Below, piece by piece: positions 1 to 9,048 of a stretch of DNA of 43,223 nucleotides. The DNA is from a virus: the IMG/VR virus record IMGVR_UViG_3300030329_001222, positions 1 to 43,223 of that record; one strand, given 5' to 3'. Within the stretch, counting starts at the first letter, position 1. Each line of letters opens with the position of its first letter. A program made the position numbers and the translations under genes. A model generated the notes under the pieces. It had not been told where the DNA came from. It did not search any database and saw nothing but the letters and a program-made list of their open reading frames with translations.

Positions 1-974
1 ATTACATTTTCTTCGATAGACCCTTGTTTATCTAATCTTTGGATTACTGAATCAAAACCAGCAAGAGCAACTGGGTTACCACCGCTCCATACATTTCCTC
101 TTGTATTAACTACATAGAAAACTCCTTCAGAACCTTTGTTTCCTTCTGGACCTGTAGTAGCTATAGCACCAGAACCAGCTTCTGCTGGAACCGCTTCTAT
201 CATTGCTGTTTCAAGATAATCCTCAAATCTTAATCTTGTTTCATGCTCAGACTTCATATACCAAAGGTATCCAGAAGCTCCGTTTTCAGTGCTTACTTCA
301 ACCCAACCAATTTGTGCCATATCAGACCCATTTACTTCGTAAGTGTCTTTTATGATAATTGGAGAATTGTCAAAGATGAAATCTTGTGCTTCTAAAGATC
401 CAGCCATTCCGTCTTGACCTTTTTTAAATTCTGAACCATAAATAAATATACTACAATTTACCCCTGCCGCTACTGCTTGACCAGCTGCTTCATAGTAAGC
501 TACAGTTACCGTAAACGGTGCTGCATTTGAAACTGCAGTTACAATCGCTTTATTACTAAGCGTTGAACCAGCTGTTTCATCTGAAATCATAACCGTTTGA
601 CCAACTCTAATTGCCGCAAAACCATTAGCCGGAGCTGATGATGCTGGCGGAGAAGCTGGGTTAACCTGTGCTGTAGGTATAGTCCATACTGCATTGTTTG
701 CTGCTGCTGCTGCTGCAGATGTACATGCTGTATATTTAGTGTGTAACCTTCCTTGTTCAGCCCATTTTATAAGGTCTGAGTTAGAAGGCATTTCAGCGCC
801 TACCATTCTTAAGAATGAGGCTACTGTTCTATTACCATATCTTTCAAACTCCTTTTCGTAAGTATCAGGTAGATACTGGTTAAGGAAATCAAAATTGGTA
901 ATATAGTTTGTCGCTAAGGCTACTTGCTGCGAACTTGGCTGCAAGTCAAAGCCTGGTGTTCCTAATACTGCCAT
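1..974 (-). CDS. Major capsid protein, C-terminus cut by window edge
   Basis: About 324 residues are visible from an ATG at 974; the reading frame is open to position 1, so the C-terminus lies outside. The N-terminus (MAVLGTPGFDLQPSSQQ) and the following NYITNFDFLNQYLPDTYEKE and RYGNRTVASFLRMVGAEMPS segments resemble capsid proteins of marine Bacteroidota phages as I remember them. Position supports the call: terminase, portal, acidic scaffold and this gene follow one another in the usual head-gene order. No signal peptide or membrane segment is seen. The product would form the icosahedral shell. A search or a structure model would settle the fold; capsid is clearly the best reading of the context. 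Confidence 0.72.
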   Translation of the reverse strand, partial: MAVLGTPGFDLQPSSQQVALATNYITNFDFLNQYLPDTYEKEFERYGNRTVASFLRMVGAEMPSNSDLIKWAEQGRLHTKYTACTSAAAAAANNAVWTIPTAQVNPASPPASSAPANGFAAIRVGQTVMISDETAGSTLSNKAIVTAVSNAAPFTVTVAYYEAAGQAVAAGVNCSIFIYGSEFKKGQDGMAGSLEAQDFIFDNSPIIIKDTYEVNGSDMAQIGWVEVSTENGASGYLWYMKSEHETRLRFEDYLETAMIEAVPAEAGSGAIATTGPEGNKGSEGVFYVVNTRGNVWSGGNPVALAGFDSVIQRLDKQGSIEENV

Positions 975-995
975 TTTTTTAAATTTTTTTAATTA

Positions 996-2174
996 CTATA
1001 ATTTTTTAATACTTCTAATTTTGAGGCCTCTACCACTGCTTTTATCACCAACCGAACGAATCTTTAAACCGTCTTTACTGAATGTTTGTGGGGTCTTTCT
1101 CATTTCCATGTTAATGTTTTTAGATTTTTTAGAAACATTATCTACGGCTTGAGTAACACCTTGATTATAAAAAAATTCAGCAAACTTGTCTAAGTTCATC
1201 GCGACCGACATGGCTCTATGATATCCTTGAGCGTCTTTAATCAAACCTGTTTCTTTGTCCATATATTTACCGACAAAATTATTAACGTCTGATTGCTTAC
1301 TTCTCAATTCATCCTTATCACCCGGTTTAAAAGTAAATTTTTTGTCTCCGACTTTAAACTCAAAACCTTTGAACTCGTCGTTAAAAACTTCATTAGTTTT
1401 ATCAACAAAGTAATTATACCTTTTTTTCTGGGCTTCCGCCTTGGTTTGCGATTCCTCTATGTAACTTTTATAGCTATTAATTTTTTCCTTGTCCTCAGTA
1501 GATAATCCACCCCCACTTGACTCAAGAGGAGCTTTATACTTATCACGTTGTTCATTCAAAAACTTTTTAGCTTTTGCAAGTTCTCGCTTTTTGGCTAACT
1601 TTTTCTTCTTGATATCTTTAGGTTCGTCTAACTCTTCATCGTAAGAAAACTTATCCTCAATGATATCTCGAATATCCTCACTATCCAACCCCTCTTCGGT
1701 AGTTGTGTAGTAAGCCGCTAACACTTGGTCACCTTCCATTTCCTCATAGTCTTTTTGTAATTCTACAAAGTCTCTGATTCCACGTCCAGTCTCCTTTTTA
1801 TATTTAAAATACGCTGCCACATCTTCCGGTAAGTCTTCATTTGCATCTTTAGTATCAAATAATTGATCTACCGATTCAATGTCTTTATCGTATCTCGTTT
1901 TAATATAAGAAAGAACGTCTGCATCATTTAACTCTGATGCGGGAGTTTCTTGTGTTTCATTTTTCTGTTGTACTTCTTTTTGTTCCGATGGGGCGCTGGT
2001 ACTTTCAACGCTTGTATCCACTCGCTCCACGTTATTTTCTTCCACTCCAGTTTGCTCGGACTCAAGTTTTTCTTCATGCTTCTGTAATAATTCTCTTTCT
2101 ATTTCTTGAGTGGATTTAGCTTCCGCGTCACCCACAGCTTTTACTGTAAATTTTGGTTGTTCGTTATTTTCCAT
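996..2174 (-). CDS. Head scaffolding protein (candidate)
   Basis: 392 aa, highly charged and acidic in its first 200 residues (many E, D, K, Q), with a predicted coiled-coil character around residues 185-250 and a basic C-terminal end (SSGRGLKIRSIKKL). Low-complexity acidic proteins with a basic tail between portal and capsid genes are typically scaffolds, which template the procapsid and bind the shell through the C-terminus. No catalytic motif is visible, so a fused protease is unlikely. It starts at ATG 2174 behind an A/T-rich TTAAATTAAATAAA leader and a TAACTTTG promoter-like element. The call rests on composition and position, not on sequence recognition. Confidence 0.62.
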   Translation of the reverse strand: MENNEQPKFTVKAVGDAEAKSTQEIERELLQKHEEKLESEQTGVEENNVERVDTSVESTSAPSEQKEVQQKNETQETPASELNDADVLSYIKTRYDKDIESVDQLFDTKDANEDLPEDVAAYFKYKKETGRGIRDFVELQKDYEEMEGDQVLAAYYTTTEEGLDSEDIRDIIEDKFSYDEELDEPKDIKKKKLAKKRELAKAKKFLNEQRDKYKAPLESSGGGLSTEDKEKINSYKSYIEESQTKAEAQKKRYNYFVDKTNEVFNDEFKGFEFKVGDKKFTFKPGDKDELRSKQSDVNNFVGKYMDKETGLIKDAQGYHRAMSVAMNLDKFAEFFYNQGVTQAVDNVSKKSKNINMEMRKTPQTFSKDGLKIRSVGDKSSGRGLKIRSIKKL

Positions 2175-2197
2175 TTTATTTAATTTAATTTAAGTTA

Positions 2198-2205
2198 CAA
2201 AGTTA
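2198..2205 (-). promoter_or_regulatory. Possible leftward promoter for scaffold/capsid
   Basis: The minus strand reads TAACTTTG, matching the Bacteroidota -7 element TAnnTTTG, 24 nt upstream of the scaffold start codon in a 60-nt intergenic gap. No clear upstream TTG is seen at the usual spacing, so strength is uncertain. Confidence 0.4.
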
Positions 2206-2234
2206 ATATTTATTTATTTATTTTTTTTAGCTAA

Positions 2235-4670
2235 TTATCGTGGATCAAATTCCGACAAATCAAAACCGTCTAAACTGTCTTCATTAGATTCAAAATTGAA
2301 AGGAGGTAAGTTTCTTTTTCTTTGCTCAATCATTTTAGACTGTTGAGTGTTACCCATGCTAATTCTATCTGATTTAGCTTTTTCTTTCTTTTCTTCTCTC
2401 TGATCAATTTGAGCCTGTTCCATTCCTCTTAATTGCATATTATAATTAAATTCTGCATCCATCAATCTACGTTTTAAATCGGCCTCAGCTGTTTGTTTTT
2501 CAATTTCAAAAGCAATCTCTGCTTGTTTAATTTGAATTTTAGACTGAAGTTCTGCTTGAGTTTGTTGCATTTTAGATTGAGCAGCTTGTTGTTGTAACTG
2601 CATTTGATTTTTAGCTTGCATTTGTTGCTTCATTAATTCCTGTTGCTGCTGTTCCGCTTGTCGTTGTTTACGTTTTACTTTTAATAATTGATTAGCCATT
2701 TTTAAATTATTAATAGTTCTAATATCAATAGCGTCTTCCAAATCAATTCCTCCTTGCTGTAAAGCCATTTGTATATTAGCTTCTAATTGTGCTTTTTCTT
2801 CTTCATCTGGAGACATCTCGATGAATATCCCGAAATCGTATAAATATAAATTTTTTATTTCTTCTAAAATCCCTAAATTATATTTTCCAATTTGCATTGC
2901 AAACTCATCTCTAAAATCAGCATACTCTAAAATGTCTGCCGTTCTAATAGATAAACATTCTGCCAATCTTTTAGTAATCCATAAACTCGCTTTCAATATA
3001 TGACGGGTAGCTACATTAGAATTTAAAGCAGCTAATTTTTGTATACCTACTAAAGAATTTGGATCTGGTGTCGACGCATCTCTGGCTTCATTTAATCCGG
3101 TTACTTGACGTAACATATTTAAATAATGATTATAATTACCTATTAACATCTGCATTTTACTTTGACCACTGTTAGATGTTAACTGACTAATTGGTTGCCG
3201 TGCATTATTAAATTCCCCATCCTGAGTATAACTTCTACCTACTACACTACCGGTTTGAAAATACAAACGCAAAGCATCCTCAGGATTATAAGCAGCTCCA
3301 GTTCCTAAATCTACTTCACTTAATCCATCAGCATCAATAAATACCCCATCTGGTACTACCTTGGAAACTACTTGTTGTATTTTTAAATGAGTGATTTGAA
3401 TTAAATCTGCAAAAGGAATCATTCTTCTTACTAAAGACTCTAAAGTTCCTTTATATAATTTAGGAGCGCAAGCTACGTAATTAGGGTATGCATGTTGATT
3501 AGCTGAATTAGGACGAACCATGTTCTCCATTAATTCCCACTTTAAAATAATATTAGTTCCCATTACCATTACCCCTTCATACCATACATCTATCTTTTTT
3601 TCTATCTTTTCAAAACCTCCTTCTTCCATCATTTCTTGAGGAGGGTTAAACTGATCATCTTTTTCTACTGTTTTAAAAGTTCCTTCGGATAATTTTTTCT
3701 TTTTATAAACAAATGTATTAGTAGTTCTATAATTAAAATAAAGTAACGTACATGTGTCTCTTGAAAACATACTGTTTTCATACATTGCAGCTACATTATA
3801 ATAATCGTACCAAGCCTGACTATATTTAGATATTTCTTCCATATCGTCGTTGGTAATATCAGGATCAATCTTCACTAACTCTACAATAGGTACGGTCTTA
3901 ATTTCTCCCCAATAAAAACAATCTTTAAAATAAGGGTCTTCAGTGTAACTGTAAACAACATTAGCTGGATCTACATACTCCACTCTTAAACCGTCTCCTT
4001 GTTGAAACATGTGTTTACATATACCAATGCCTAATGTAGTGATATCGTAATCTACACGTTTACGAACTCTTTCATAATCGTTTTCTTGTAACATAGTATC
4101 AATCGCTACTTCATTAGCTATTTCAATACCTGGTTTGTAATTTAACTGCATATACAATTCCATTTCTGTATCACTTTGAGGAAGCGTTTCTGGATTAACT
4201 TCAAATACATCTAACTTAAAATCATTTTCAACTTGTTTAAATAAATCTTGAGCAATTACATTACGCTCTACCATTTCTTGAAATTGATTTCTTTTTTCAG
4301 CCGACATTGCATCAATAGCTACACAGTTAACTTTAAACAATCTATCCGACATTCCGTTTACTACTATATCAACAAACTTAGGTATAATAGGAACCGGTGT
4401 CCAGTCTAAATTTAAATAAGATAAATCTCCATCTACTGATAATTCATCTTTATACTTAGCTACAGACTGTTCTCCTCGAGCATATAATCTTAATTTATGG
4501 AACTCTTGCCACTGACTGTAAAACCTACAATTATATCCGTCTTTACGGAACCATTCATATTGAATTGCTTGTCCGATTTGTAAACCGTACTCTTTAGTTT
4601 TTTTCTGAGAATCTGAAACAAATTGGTCTGGAAAAGCTGCTGACTTTATATCTATCTTAATATCTTTCAT
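2235..4670 (-). CDS. Portal protein
   Basis: 811 aa. The N-terminal third has a portal-like pattern (FHKLRLYARGEQS, then a conserved WTPVPIIPKFVDIVVNGMSD segment) that I associate with portals of crAss-like and marine Bacteroidota phages. The C-terminal 150 residues are a long Gln-rich coiled coil (about 680-790), followed by an acidic tail. Portals form the dodecameric ring at the capsid vertex through which DNA is packaged and ejected. The gene overlaps the 3' end of the terminase gene by 4 nt (ATGA-type), and scaffold and capsid genes follow it. The Gln-rich coiled coil is longer than in classical portals and may lie inside the capsid; that is inference. Confidence 0.82.
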   Translation of the reverse strand: MKDIKIDIKSAAFPDQFVSDSQKKTKEYGLQIGQAIQYEWFRKDGYNCRFYSQWQEFHKLRLYARGEQSVAKYKDELSVDGDLSYLNLDWTPVPIIPKFVDIVVNGMSDRLFKVNCVAIDAMSAEKRNQFQEMVERNVIAQDLFKQVENDFKLDVFEVNPETLPQSDTEMELYMQLNYKPGIEIANEVAIDTMLQENDYERVRKRVDYDITTLGIGICKHMFQQGDGLRVEYVDPANVVYSYTEDPYFKDCFYWGEIKTVPIVELVKIDPDITNDDMEEISKYSQAWYDYYNVAAMYENSMFSRDTCTLLYFNYRTTNTFVYKKKKLSEGTFKTVEKDDQFNPPQEMMEEGGFEKIEKKIDVWYEGVMVMGTNIILKWELMENMVRPNSANQHAYPNYVACAPKLYKGTLESLVRRMIPFADLIQITHLKIQQVVSKVVPDGVFIDADGLSEVDLGTGAAYNPEDALRLYFQTGSVVGRSYTQDGEFNNARQPISQLTSNSGQSKMQMLIGNYNHYLNMLRQVTGLNEARDASTPDPNSLVGIQKLAALNSNVATRHILKASLWITKRLAECLSIRTADILEYADFRDEFAMQIGKYNLGILEEIKNLYLYDFGIFIEMSPDEEEKAQLEANIQMALQQGGIDLEDAIDIRTINNLKMANQLLKVKRKQRQAEQQQQELMKQQMQAKNQMQLQQQAAQSKMQQTQAELQSKIQIKQAEIAFEIEKQTAEADLKRRLMDAEFNYNMQLRGMEQAQIDQREEKKEKAKSDRISMGNTQQSKMIEQRKRNLPPFNFESNEDSLDGFDLSEFDPR

Positions 4671-6913
4671 GTAATTATACGACTATGATTACTGGCATTG
4701 TTATATCTTGCAAAGTTAATACTTATTTTTGATTTTTGTTTAGATGGTGTGTATAAATGTTTTTGATTAGCCATAATAGCTAAACCAGAGCTAATAGCAG
4801 CATCAAACTTAGTTCTATTATTAATATCAAACTTAGCCCAATCTTCTAAAGTTCTACCGAAATACATCGTGCCCATATCACCCGCATCTCTATAATCTCC
4901 TGAAAAATCAATACCTATATATTTTTCGATATAGGATTCAATTGCTGAAGCATGAGATTGTTTTACATCTTCAGAAGTGTTAGGTATTCCTCCTAATTCT
5001 CGTTCAGTTTTAGATAATTTATTATAAGTTTTATCTGGCCTGTTTAATGAAAAACCTCTGTATCCTCTGTTTTTAAAATGATACAACAAACGTGGTTTAT
5101 TATTTTCACATAAAATAGGCATGCCATAAAAAACACATGCCATTAAAACTTCTTCAAAAAATATTTCCGCTGTTTGTGGACGCGCTATATATTCTAAAAA
5201 AAACTCATTACTTGGAGCTTCTTCCATGTTAAACTTAGTTAATCCATGTAAAGCACCGTTGGATCCTTTTCCTACTACTACCCCAGATATATCATAAGAG
5301 TCACAACCGAAAGAACCTATATGTTCATTCCCTGGTTTTTTTTGACCCCGCTCCATAATTACATTGTTTTGAAGATGACCGGGAGGAGTCCATGTTACCA
5401 AAAACCTACCGTTTTTATTAGGTGACCATTTTACTTTACTATCTTTTATTCCGTTTTCCCAATAAAAAGAACCGCGAGTAGTATGATGATCTAAGATTAA
5501 AGAATCATTATAATCTATCTGTTGATATATTTTAGTTAAATTAAATAAAGATTGTTTACTTTCATCTCTAAAAGCATGTGATTCTGTTCGTGGAAATTGA
5601 CGATAAAATTCATTTAAAGCATCAGGGTCATGGGTAAGAGAGTTTACTTCGTTTTCCCAATAATCAATAGCCCCTATATTTATATACTCTCCATCTATAC
5701 CTTCAACAGGGTGGAGAGGTGTTTTTAAAACAGGCATACCATACTTATCAATATATCCTTCAAAATTCCATTCCATTGGAACAAATAAACAATATAAACC
5801 GCTTTTGGTCTGACCATTAGCATTACGATTAGACGGAAAAGAATCTTCGTATAGTTTTTTAAAATTACCCCCTCCTTTATCCAAAGCATTAGAGGTAGAC
5901 CCCATCATACATTTACCAATAATTTTACTACCCAGTCTTAAACAAGTTTTAGTTACCCTCCAGTTATTTAAAATGTTATCAGGTTTTTCCCACTTACCAC
6001 TTTCATCATGTAATAGTAATTGTAATTTTTCTCCATCATAACTATTATCTCCTGTGTTTTTCCAATCAATAGTAGTGTCTAATCCTTCTAACTCTTCTTC
6101 TGAAAGTTTATGCATATTCTTTTTAGTTATTTTTGATGCGGGAACTCTATACGCTAATTCCGTTTTAGGTTTATCCATACCATCTTGTATAGGTTTAAAA
6201 AAGAAAGGATAATTATTAGAAATAGGAACCACCTTGTCAGTAAACATTTTTTTTGCATCTGATCCAGTTTTAGATAATATTCCTACACGAGCATCTTTAG
6301 TGATGGTGGCTTGATTTACACCTTCACACGAACTCATAAAAGAAAAACCTGAACGTCTTATTTTTAAATAACACATTCCAAAACTTCGTTTATCTGCTTT
6401 ACAAGCTTCCCAGAAAATATAAAATATTCTATTTGCTTCTCTAAAATCTGGATGACCTACATCAATTTTTGTCCATTGTAAATACATATAATGTGTACCG
6501 GTAATATAAGTAGGAACACCTTTATTCATAAACCAATGTCCTTGTTCTCTTCGATCAAACTCTTCCTCTATATATTCTACCCATCTGCTTTTGAAATTAT
6601 CCGGAGTTTCATGCCATTGAAAAATAGATTTTATTCTATTTAATTCTTTAGAAATAGGTGTAACCTCCCAATATTGATCTTCTTTTTTTTTAGATTTGTT
6701 ATGGATGTTTTTAGGAATTTTAGGTAAAGCTATTTTTAATCCATTAATATCTATAATCTGTTCTATTTGTCCTGTTTTAGAAATAACTACTACATCATAT
6801 TTTTCATTATATCCATACAGCCAACTCCGCGCCCTATTTTTATTAGACAACACGGCTTTAGGAATATAATTTTTTATTTCCGTATATAAACTATTTTGAA
6901 TTTCTTTCTGCAA
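4667..6913 (-). CDS. terL: Terminase large subunit
   Basis: 748 aa. An N-terminal ATPase region includes a variant P-loop-like KIRRSGFSF at about 184-192 (this family often has a basic RR-x-G instead of a classical Walker A) and a Walker B-like LLLHDE at about 299-304. The C-terminal half carries a nuclease-type acidic cluster: a CDSYDISGV segment, a later CENNK segment and an acidic DAGDMG near the end. The motor packages DNA through the portal, whose gene follows directly. Size and motifs match crAss-like-type TerL. The start overlaps the preceding small gene by 23 nt. Confidence 0.88.
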   Translation of the reverse strand: MQKEIQNSLYTEIKNYIPKAVLSNKNRARSWLYGYNEKYDVVVISKTGQIEQIIDINGLKIALPKIPKNIHNKSKKKEDQYWEVTPISKELNRIKSIFQWHETPDNFKSRWVEYIEEEFDRREQGHWFMNKGVPTYITGTHYMYLQWTKIDVGHPDFREANRIFYIFWEACKADKRSFGMCYLKIRRSGFSFMSSCEGVNQATITKDARVGILSKTGSDAKKMFTDKVVPISNNYPFFFKPIQDGMDKPKTELAYRVPASKITKKNMHKLSEEELEGLDTTIDWKNTGDNSYDGEKLQLLLHDESGKWEKPDNILNNWRVTKTCLRLGSKIIGKCMMGSTSNALDKGGGNFKKLYEDSFPSNRNANGQTKSGLYCLFVPMEWNFEGYIDKYGMPVLKTPLHPVEGIDGEYINIGAIDYWENEVNSLTHDPDALNEFYRQFPRTESHAFRDESKQSLFNLTKIYQQIDYNDSLILDHHTTRGSFYWENGIKDSKVKWSPNKNGRFLVTWTPPGHLQNNVIMERGQKKPGNEHIGSFGCDSYDISGVVVGKGSNGALHGLTKFNMEEAPSNEFFLEYIARPQTAEIFFEEVLMACVFYGMPILCENNKPRLLYHFKNRGYRGFSLNRPDKTYNKLSKTERELGGIPNTSEDVKQSHASAIESYIEKYIGIDFSGDYRDAGDMGTMYFGRTLEDWAKFDINNRTKFDAAISSGLAIMANQKHLYTPSKQKSKISINFARYNNASNHSRIIT
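4711..4718 (-). promoter_or_regulatory. Possible internal promoter before portal gene
   Basis: The minus strand reads TAACTTTG (TAnnTTTG) inside the 3' end of terL, about 40 nt upstream of the portal start. No matching upstream TTG is visible and the site lies in coding sequence, so it may be chance. Confidence 0.25.
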
Positions 6914-7169
6914 ATCCTTTTAATGTATTAGTTTTCTTTTCACTTACTGTTCCTTCTAATAAAGATTTTTCCTCTTCAATTCTTTTTAATATTTCAAACG
7001 CATCCATAATACATAATTTTTTTGTAGCTGCTGCGTTTTTTAATCTGTCAGCTGCTAACTCATCATCTTTATCATATTTAATAATATCTTCTTTAGCAAC
7101 TTTTATAAGTTGCCTTACAGCTTTTTCTCCAGCTTCAATAATTTTTAATTTAATCTCCTTTGTGTTCAT
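6891..7169 (-). CDS. Small terminase subunit candidate
   Basis: 92 aa, mostly helical and charged, ending in a Lys/Asn-rich tail. It lies immediately upstream of terL and overlaps it by 23 nt, the usual place for TerS, which recognises phage DNA. A central IMDAFEILKRIEEE segment looks conserved in my memory of related marine phages. No helix-turn-helix motif can be assigned by eye. It could instead be an unrelated small virion protein; the call depends mainly on position. Confidence 0.42.
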   Translation of the reverse strand: MNTKEIKLKIIEAGEKAVRQLIKVAKEDIIKYDKDDELAADRLKNAAATKKLCIMDAFEILKRIEEEKSLLEGTVSEKKTNTLKGFAERNSK

Positions 7170-7353
7170 TTTTTTCGTAGGTTTTTTTTATGTCCTCAAT
7201 AGCTTTATCATGACCAGGTAGATGTTTTAAAATTTGTAAAGCTCCTAACACCATGTCTCTGGTTTGTTTTTCTTCTAAAATTAAAGTCTGTAAGTTTTTA
7301 GTTAAAGCTTCTACTTTAGCGTTTAATCGTGCAATGTTTTTTTGTACTCCCAT
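7150..7353 (-). CDS. Small coiled-coil protein
   Basis: 67 aa with heptad-like spacing of Leu/Ile through most of its length (NIARLNAKVEALTKNLQTL), no Cys, no membrane segment. Overlaps the next gene by 20 nt, so it is part of the terminase transcription unit. An alternative TerS candidate or an assembly factor; function not recognised. Confidence 0.6.
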   Translation of the reverse strand: MGVQKNIARLNAKVEALTKNLQTLILEEKQTRDMVLGALQILKHLPGHDKAIEDIKKTYEKNEHKGD

Positions 7354-7355
7354 AG

Positions 7356-7679
7356 TTATTTTTTTAATTTATATAAACTGTATTTTAAAGTTAACTCTTC
7401 TCCTTGTTCTATTTTACTAATAGTTTGTAATTGTTTATAATGATAATCTGCATTTACTTCTACTAATTTACAATTAGGGCGTGCGTCATGATTAATAAAA
7501 CCCCCCAAGGGTGTTCTAATAAAATCATGTTCAAAGTTAGGATCATAAATATGCGTAATACCTATCACAATATCTTTAGGAATATCTTCTTTAGCAAAAA
7601 TCCCCACTCCATGAATATCTGAAGGACCTATAGTTAAATACGAAGGTAAAGGTTTATAAGGTTTATTTTTTTTCTTCAT
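7356..7679 (-). CDS. SET-domain protein lysine methyltransferase
   Basis: 107 aa, almost exactly a minimal SET domain. Visible motifs in order: SDIHGVGIFAKEDIP (about 20-34, S-adenosylmethionine-binding start of SET), GGFINHDARPNC (about 69-80, the NHxxxPN core of the SET pseudoknot) and GEELTLKY (about 93-100, including the catalytic-site Tyr). There is no post-SET Cys cluster. SET enzymes methylate lysine side chains of proteins. It overlaps the 2OG-oxygenase gene by 17 nt, so the two are probably co-expressed. The substrate is unknown; candidates are host ribosomal or chromatin proteins, or the phage's own Lys-rich proteins at 16.5-17.75 kb (inference). Confidence 0.85.
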   Translation of the reverse strand: MKKKNKPYKPLPSYLTIGPSDIHGVGIFAKEDIPKDIVIGITHIYDPNFEHDFIRTPLGGFINHDARPNCKLVEVNADYHYKQLQTISKIEQGEELTLKYSLYKLKK

Positions 7680-8253
7680 TGTTTTTATATTTATAAAACA
7701 TCACAAATACCTCTCTTCCTTCTTTCCAAGATTTATTTGGATATTTACTATGAAAATAATTAGCTGGATAAGATATTAATCTATTAGGTTCATATCCTAC
7801 TACCGACACTAATCTCCATTTTTCCAGTTGTTCTGCATCTACTCTAATCATTTCATCATACTCTTCTTCTTTTACATGAGCAGGCAAAGATTTTCCATAA
7901 ATATCATGTTCCCAAAACGCCGTTCCATGCAGCTCTTCTAACTCTCGTTCCGACATATATAAAACTACAGCTCTATCAGGATGTTCTCCTTTAATCTTTA
8001 AGTCGGAATGAATCCTCCATTGCGTGTCTAATTCATCAGTAGAAACTCTAAAAAAACTTAATATATTTTCTAATTCTCTACCTTCAATCATTCCTAATTT
8101 GCGGAGCACATAATTATTAAACGATTCGGGAGACTCTTGAATATAAAAATTTTTTTCTCCTACAGTGTGAGTAATAAACTTTCCATTATTTAAATAATCA
8201 TTAGCTATTTTAAATAAATCTTTATCCACAAAATTATCTACTATATGAATCAT
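7663..8253 (-). CDS. 2-oxoglutarate/Fe(II)-dependent oxygenase
   Basis: 196 aa. The metal triad is visible: HSD (His82, Asp84), distal His168 in NYFHSKYP, and Arg180 in EGREVFVMFY to bind 2-oxoglutarate. Between them lies a double-stranded beta-helix pattern (RAVVLYMSE, then LHGTAFWEH). Such small phage enzymes resemble prolyl-4-hydroxylase-type oxygenases and hydroxylate proteins or nucleic acids. The gene sits between the SET gene and a GroES-like gene with short overlaps on both sides. Substrate not predictable from sequence. Confidence 0.75.
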   Translation of the reverse strand: MIHIVDNFVDKDLFKIANDYLNNGKFITHTVGEKNFYIQESPESFNNYVLRKLGMIEGRELENILSFFRVSTDELDTQWRIHSDLKIKGEHPDRAVVLYMSERELEELHGTAFWEHDIYGKSLPAHVKEEEYDEMIRVDAEQLEKWRLVSVVGYEPNRLISYPANYFHSKYPNKSWKEGREVFVMFYKYKNNEEKK

Positions 8254-8813
8254 ACAATCATTGTTATATTATTGGTAAACATGCGGTATAACTTTTCCCC
8301 ATCTACATAAAACTCATATTCACTGTCAGGGGTAAAAGAAACTTCATCTCCTTCTTTAACGCCTAAATCTATTAATTCTTGATTAATGTATTTCACCACT
8401 CCAAATAACGGCTCTTCATTTCCTCCTTTATAAATAGGAGATTCTTTAAGAGGAATAGGTTTTATAAAACAATATTTACTATGAGCATGCCATTTGTTGT
8501 TTTTTTTGTATAAAAAAAATTGTTCGTTGTCAATTAAAAACAAATCATCTTTTAAAAAACTTCTTCCGCTTTTTTGTCTACCATACATGTCATAATAAAA
8601 TTTAAAAACATTATGATGTACTAATAAAACGTCTCCCTGTTCAATAGGTCCATGATAATTAATAGGGGTAGATATAACATTTGCTAATCTATTAGATGTA
8701 GTATGATCTTCTTGAGAAACACTGGTAATTAAATCTACGTTTCCTATTTCTTTAATATTATCATACCTTCTTAAATTAACCGGGGAAACTATAAAGTTAT
8801 AAGGTGACTTCAT
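8250..8813 (-). CDS. Tandem (two-domain) GroES-like protein
   Basis: 187 aa, about twice the length of a co-chaperonin. The first half contains a GroES-like barrel segment (ANVISTPINYHGPIEQGDVLLVHH has the usual V-x-GDxV pattern) and a SKYCFIKPI end. The second half repeats the pattern: GVVKYINQELIDLGVKEGDE, then an acidic turn and a C-terminal NNITMIV like the DILAIV end of GroES. This suggests two fused Cpn10 folds, as in plastid Cpn20. The mobile loops are not obvious. It is separate from the canonical groES at 18.3 kb. It overlaps its neighbours by 4 nt and 1 nt. The fold assignment is by eye. Confidence 0.55.
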   Translation of the reverse strand: MKSPYNFIVSPVNLRRYDNIKEIGNVDLITSVSQEDHTTSNRLANVISTPINYHGPIEQGDVLLVHHNVFKFYYDMYGRQKSGRSFLKDDLFLIDNEQFFLYKKNNKWHAHSKYCFIKPIPLKESPIYKGGNEEPLFGVVKYINQELIDLGVKEGDEVSFTPDSEYEFYVDGEKLYRMFTNNITMIV

Positions 8814-9031
8814 TAAAAATTTATATTATATTCCAATGAAATAGGAAGAGTCATTAAAAACTCTTTCCACATAAAAATTTCATCTTTTTTTTGAACCCAA
8901 ATTTTATATGAAGTTGAGGTTGCTTGAATTAGATGAATATTATGTGAGCCTCCTAATACTTCTTGGCCTACAATATAATGCATAGCTCCAGACTTATAGT
9001 CTGATCCGATTGAGATTTTTCTGATATCCAT
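8813..9031 (-). CDS. Conserved small phage protein, function unknown
   Basis: 72 aa, beta-rich pattern (SGAMHYIVGQEVLGGSHNIH, then a strand pair and PISLEYNINF). I recall similar proteins in marine Bacteroidota phages but no assigned role. It starts behind an A/T-rich AATTAAATAAA leader and overlaps the next gene by a single base (TAATG), implying translational coupling. Confidence 0.65.
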   Translation of the reverse strand: MDIRKISIGSDYKSGAMHYIVGQEVLGGSHNIHLIQATSTSYKIWVQKKDEIFMWKEFLMTLPISLEYNINF

Positions 9032-9048
9032 TTCATTTTATTTAATTA

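Noticed and set aside
8222-8230. Perfect DnaA box TTATCCACA
   Set aside because: It lies inside the oxygenase coding sequence (Val-Asp-Lys codons) and is single; no cluster of boxes.
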